9,835 nt of DNA from positions 1 through 9,835 of the forward strand of contig CAZSPL010000150.1 in NCBI GenBank assembly GCA_964608735.1, read 5' to 3'. A program made the translations under genes and the position numbers. This DNA comes from CAZSPL01 sp964608735 (GTDB taxonomy: Bacteria; JAJVIF01; JAPKYR01; CAZSPL01). Shown in pieces: positions 7,612-9,835 of this stretch (its first letter is position 1; each line of letters begins with the position of its first letter). Under the pieces are notes generated by a model. That model did no database searches and had not been told where the DNA came from. It saw only the letters and a list, made by a program, of their open reading frames with translations.

Positions 7612-9420
7612 CTACCTCGCGCCCACGCGCCTCCCGAGGCACCAGATGAACAGGCCGATGAGGAATACCCCGAGGAATGCTTCGAGCATCGCGAGAAAAT
7701 GGCTCAGCGCGCCGACGGGGTAGTAGTCGCCGTAGCCGACGGTGGTGAATGTTATCATCGAGTAATACATGAACCGCCCGGCATTCATCACCGTATCACT
7801 CAGCGTCGAGCCGGATGTGTAGTTGATGACATCGCGTGATGCGAAACCGTCGGAGCCCGGGTTGTCTATCATCGCGTTGACGCCGCTTATCGGATATAGA
7901 AGCGCAAAAATCACAATCAGCCCGACATACCAGTATGCAAGCCTCAGCGGATTTTCGCCGTACTGGCACAGGGAGTTGAATACGGAGTAGCCGATCCATT
8001 TCCAGAGGTTGCTCCACAGGAGTCTCCACCTGCTCACCGGGCGGTTGTGGTTGAACGTTGCCCGCGCCTTGTCATCCAACTCCCCGTTGTTCTCGGCGAG
8101 TATCAGGGCGTAGGCCATTTTCCGCTCGCATTCCTTTTCGCGTATGGATGCCCACGACGCGTCGTCGTAATAACCGATATCCTGCCAGTTGGTCTTCAGA
8201 TTCAGATATGTATCCCCGGCGCGATAAACGACCGTCGCGAGCGGCGCGAATTTAAGTGCGGATTCATCCCTGGCTCCGAGCAACTCGAGATAGCTGTCAT
8301 CGTCGGATGTCTCAAGCTCATACAGTTTCGTCGGGCGCCCGGATTCATGGCCCCGCTTCTTCATCAGGCCCCACTCATATGCCTTCTCGCGGACCATGGT
8401 ATCGCCGAGTATGGCGCTTCGAAAATATACTTTCTGGAGCTTGCACCCGTTGAGATCGACATCGACCGCGTCCTCGCAATGAGTCAGGTTGAGGTTCGCC
8501 AATTGTAGATCGGAGCATTTCGCTTTTCTGAGGGAGACGGGATTGAATTTCGTGTTTCCGTCGATCTCGATCTCGCTTATATCCGCACTGACGAGCACCG
8601 CGTTCACAAGGTTCGCGCCTTGAAGATGCGCCTTGCGAAGCGATGCGTTTGTCAGGTCGATCTCCGTCATATCGGCGGCGGCCAGGTCGGCTTCAATCAG
8701 CGACGCATTGGCGAATTTCCCGCGGGCGAGCATCGTGCCCGAAAGCTTCGCCCGCATCAAAAGCGCGTACGTCATGTCGGCGTCCATGAGGTCTACATTG
8801 CGAAGGTCGGCTTCTATCAGATCGGCGCCGCTCATATCGGTGGAACGCAGCGATGCGCCGAACAGGTTCGCGCGGGTGAGCGTAGCGCCATGAAGATGCG
8901 CCATCATCAGGAGGGAGCCCGACAGGTCGGCTTCGGTGAGATTCGCGCCATGCATCGCGGCCTGTATCAGCTCAACTTCGGAAAGGGATGCATCGGCGAG
9001 GAACGCGTTGGCGAGATAGCCGTTGGATAGATGCAGATGCCTGTCCACGCCTCTGCCGGCATCGGGCCGCTGCTCGCGCCATTGTTCGATTTTCTGGTTG
9101 AATATGCCGACGTCCCACTTCAGGAGCCTGAGCCAGTCGGTCTTGGTGTATTCCTCGATATCGAGTTCGGGCATATCGCGTTCGCCGGGGAATTTCACGC
9201 CGTGGGGGTTGATCGCGTAGGGCTCGTATTCGATGTCGTCATCCCGGAGGCGGTAGAGGGTGGCGGCGTCGTTGTCGAGCAGGAGCATCCATTGTTCGTC
9301 GGACAGCTCGGCGGGACGTCCGGGCACATGCTCCACCGCGAGTCCGCGGAGGTGCATGATTTCCGGATCCTCGTTGGGATCGTAGCCGCTGTTCCAGATT
9401 GAGCCCTCGTTTCGTTCCAT
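7612..9420 (-). CDS. Pentapeptide-repeat protein fused to a two-helix K+ channel pore
   Basis: A protein of about 602 residues with three parts (numbered from the TTG at 9421-9423, one codon ahead of the ATG used here). Residues 1-130 are an acidic region I do not recognise. Residues about 131-325 are pentapeptide repeats (A[DN]Lxx, as in NLTEADLSGS), expected to fold as a right-handed quadrilateral beta-helix. Then a linker (about 340-475) holds TYLNLKTNWQDIGYYDDASWASIREKE-type sequence, a module often seen between pentapeptide repeats and channel domains. The C-terminus is an Ion_trans_2-type pore: helix about 492-514, pore helix and filter TTVGYGD (560-566), helix about 573-596. TVGYGD is the K+ selectivity filter, so a K+-selective inner-membrane channel with a large cytoplasmic domain is likely; what gates it is unknown. 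The ATG at 9418-9420 directly follows the TTG, and the ribosome binding site is weak. The stop is 12 bp from the convergent gene's stop, with no terminator between. Confidence 0.93.
   Translation of the reverse strand: MERNEGSIWNSGYDPNEDPEIMHLRGLAVEHVPGRPAELSDEQWMLLLDNDAATLYRLRDDDIEYEPYAINPHGVKFPGERDMPELDIEEYTKTDWLRLLKWDVGIFNQKIEQWREQRPDAGRGVDRHLHLSNGYLANAFLADASLSEVELIQAAMHGANLTEADLSGSLLMMAHLHGATLTRANLFGASLRSTDMSGADLIEADLRNVDLMDADMTYALLMRAKLSGTMLARGKFANASLIEADLAAADMTEIDLTNASLRKAHLQGANLVNAVLVSADISEIEIDGNTKFNPVSLRKAKCSDLQLANLNLTHCEDAVDVDLNGCKLQKVYFRSAILGDTMVREKAYEWGLMKKRGHESGRPTKLYELETSDDDSYLELLGARDESALKFAPLATVVYRAGDTYLNLKTNWQDIGYYDDASWASIREKECERKMAYALILAENNGELDDKARATFNHNRPVSRWRLLWSNLWKWIGYSVFNSLCQYGENPLRLAYWYVGLIVIFALLYPISGVNAMIDNPGSDGFASRDVINYTSGSTLSDTVMNAGRFMYYSMITFTTVGYGDYYPVGALSHFLAMLEAFLGVFLIGLFIWCLGRRVGAR
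8581..8940 (-). repeat. Three 40-residue (120-bp) units within the pentapeptide domain
   Basis: Residues 162-201, 202-241 and 242-281 of the channel protein each start L[TI]EADL. The DNA word AGGTCGGCTTC (plus strand) recurs at 8684, 8804 and 8924, exactly 120 bp apart. Forty residues equal two full turns of a pentapeptide beta-helix (20 residues per turn). The units have diverged elsewhere, so this is an older internal duplication within the coding sequence rather than a separate element. Confidence 0.75.
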
Positions 9421-9446
9421 CAAAGTTGCCCGTTATTCAGCCATAG

Positions 9447-9477
9447 AAAAATCAACTGCCCCTCGGGGCAGCTTTTT
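9447..9477. terminator. Terminator-like hairpin, possibly bidirectional, in the channel gene's leader
   Basis: A GC-rich stem (CTGCCC at 9456-9461 with GGGCAG at 9466-9471, CTCG loop) has TTTTT at 9473-9477 on the plus side and AAAAA at 9447-9451 on the other, so it has terminator form in both directions. On the minus strand it lies 27 bp before the channel ATG, which would make it a leader attenuator unless it ends an upstream transcript. No plus-strand gene ends here, so the plus direction has no obvious client. Confidence 0.6.
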
Positions 9478-9516
9478 CATCACATGATTAATATCGAAAG
9501 AAATCCTCTCCGAGTG

Positions 9517-9572
9517 CCACAGCATAATAGCTATAACAGAATAGTGATAACAGAATAGCTGTAATAGAATAT
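9517..9572. repeat. AT-rich 14-bp tandem repeat, three to four units
   Basis: CTATAACAGAATAG (9531-9544) and TGATAACAGAATAG (9545-9558) share 12 of 14 bases. A third, looser unit, CTGTAATAGAATAT, follows at 9559-9572, and a still weaker one precedes (ending ATAATAG at 9530). The first unit has CTAT/ATAG half-sites. The tract is far more AT-rich than its surroundings. It is flanked by GTGCCAC (9514-9520) and its complement GTGGCAC (9582-9588), so it sits inside a 7-bp inverted repeat. Confidence 0.8.
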
Positions 9573-9597
9573 CTGTTCCGGGTGGCACGGTCTGCGC

Positions 9598-9685
9598 GAG
9601 CCCCGCGAGCGCTGACCGTGGCTTAACCGTGGCTTAACCGTGGCTTGAACAGCATCCTGAGCCCCGCGAGCGCTGACCGTGGCTT
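9598..9685. repeat. Perfect 27-bp direct repeat (9598-9624 and 9659-9685)
   Basis: The 27 bases starting GAGCCCCGCGAGCGCTGACC are identical at 9598-9624 and 9659-9685, a 61-bp offset. Both copies contain the CGAGCGCTG core that pairs with CAGCGCTCG at 9708-9716, so either copy can form the stem with the right arm. Confidence 0.9.
9615..9647. repeat. 11-bp tandem repeat, three copies
   Basis: ACCGTGGCTTA occurs at 9615-9625 and 9626-9636 exactly, then ACCGTGGCTTG at 9637-9647. A separated fourth copy, ACCGTGGCTTT, is at 9676-9686 inside the second 27-bp repeat. This looks like slippage expansion of the end of the 27-bp unit. Confidence 0.9.
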
Positions 9686-9797
9686 TCGCCGTAACACTAA
9701 CCACTGCCAGCGCTCGTAAAACTCGCGCAGACAGTGCCACCCATCTTTCGTTTTGCGAAATGTCTGATAGGTGTTTTGAGTAGAGGTGAAAAGCATA

Positions 9798-9835
9798 ATG
9801 GAAGAACATGCGGGTACCGCATACTTCAGTATGCG
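9798..9835 (+). CDS. Start of a plus-strand gene cut by the window edge
   Basis: An ATG at 9798-9800 is preceded by GAGGTG (9783-9788) at 9 nt spacing, one of the best ribosome binding sites in the window. The open frame reads MEEHAGTAYFSM and continues off the edge. Twelve residues are too few to identify it. AYFSM is reminiscent of the AYFSME segment near the start of bacterial alpha-glucan phosphorylases, but the next codon begins CG (Arg), where that family normally has Glu, so this is only a weak hint. If real, the gene is divergent from the channel gene and its leader follows directly on the inverted-repeat element. Confidence 0.5.
   Translation, partial: MEEHAGTAYFSM

Larger units (their letters stand above)
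9580..9742. repeat. Large imperfect inverted repeat with 42-bp arms (composite element)
   Basis: The left arm 9580-9621 is the reverse complement of the right arm 9701-9742. The outer 21 bp match at 20 positions, then there is a 5-base interruption (CCCCG against TAAAA), then the inner 16 bp match at 14. The 79-base interior contains a second copy of part of the left arm and an 11-bp tandem repeat. A local hairpin is also possible within the left arm (CACGGTC 9586-9592 with GACCGTG 9614-9620). It could be a degenerate non-autonomous mobile element or a structured RNA; no transposase is present in the window. Confidence 0.85.
9421..9797. other. Divergent intergenic region, repeat-rich
   Basis: There is no credible complete gene in these 377 bases. 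The contents from left to right are the channel gene's leader with a terminator-like hairpin (9447-9477), a plain stretch to 9516, an AT-rich 14-bp tandem repeat (to 9572), the large inverted repeat (9580-9742), and about 55 bases ending in the ribosome binding site of the plus-strand gene at 9798. The only open frame across it (minus strand, 9531-9809) runs straight through the repeats and looks like chance. I found no convincing -35/-10 pair for either flanking gene. Confidence 0.7.

Noticed and set aside
8581..8940. Intergenic tandem repeat at 120-bp period
   Set aside because: It lies in frame within the pentapeptide-repeat coding region and is explained by the protein's repeated structure.
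9517..9742. CRISPR array
   Set aside because: The repeats are 11, 14 and 27 bp, adjacent or nested, without regularly sized unique spacers, and there are no cas genes.
9531..9809. A 92-codon minus-strand open frame
   Set aside because: It translates straight through the tandem and inverted repeats, has Ser/Arg/Ala-rich composition with no fold, and overlaps the better-supported start at 9798.

Overview
The window reads as one stretch of a bacterial chromosome of moderately high GC content (judged by eye, not computed). The layout is compact, most genes lie on the minus strand, and ATG, GTG and TTG starts all appear. A SEDS glycosyltransferase (RodA) and a secreted-type L,D-transpeptidase show a peptidoglycan-walled, probably rod-shaped cell. 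Nothing here fixes the phylum. There is no tRNA, rRNA, CRISPR array, integrase, transposase or phage gene.

Right-to-left on the minus strand, 4135 down to 1 looks like one operon: an unrecognised polytopic membrane protein, rodA, a B12-binding-domain radical SAM protein (TIGR03960-like), and the N-terminus of its usual partner, a DUF2344/TIGR03936 protein cut by the window edge. The last two overlap by ATGA. The L,D-transpeptidase gene (4253-5002) lies just upstream as its own unit, with a good sigma-70-like promoter (TTGAAA-17-TATAAC) and a clear intrinsic terminator. Next is a leucyl aminopeptidase gene (pepA, 5207-6703), monocistronic, with an extended -10 promoter, a strong Shine-Dalgarno and a terminator-like hairpin. 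So 1-5002 holds wall elongation and cross-linking functions, followed by the conserved but poorly understood radical SAM pair.

At about 6750 the orientation switches. One plus-strand gene (6847-7599) encodes a membrane-anchored protein I do not recognise. It converges, 12 bp apart, on a minus-strand gene (7612-9420) that joins a pentapeptide-repeat beta-helix to a two-helix K+ channel pore with an intact TVGYGD filter. The repeat domain shows a 40-residue higher-order periodicity that is also visible in the DNA.

The right end (9421-9797) is a gene-poor divergent intergenic region and the least ordinary part of the window. It contains a terminator-like hairpin in the channel gene's leader, a 14-bp AT-rich tandem repeat, a 163-bp imperfect inverted repeat with 42-bp arms, a perfect 27-bp direct repeat and an 11-bp tandem repeat. 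It ends at a well-formed ribosome binding site and the first 12 codons of a plus-strand gene running off the window. The repeat cluster looks like a composite MITE-like or structured-RNA element. I cannot assign it to a known family without a search.
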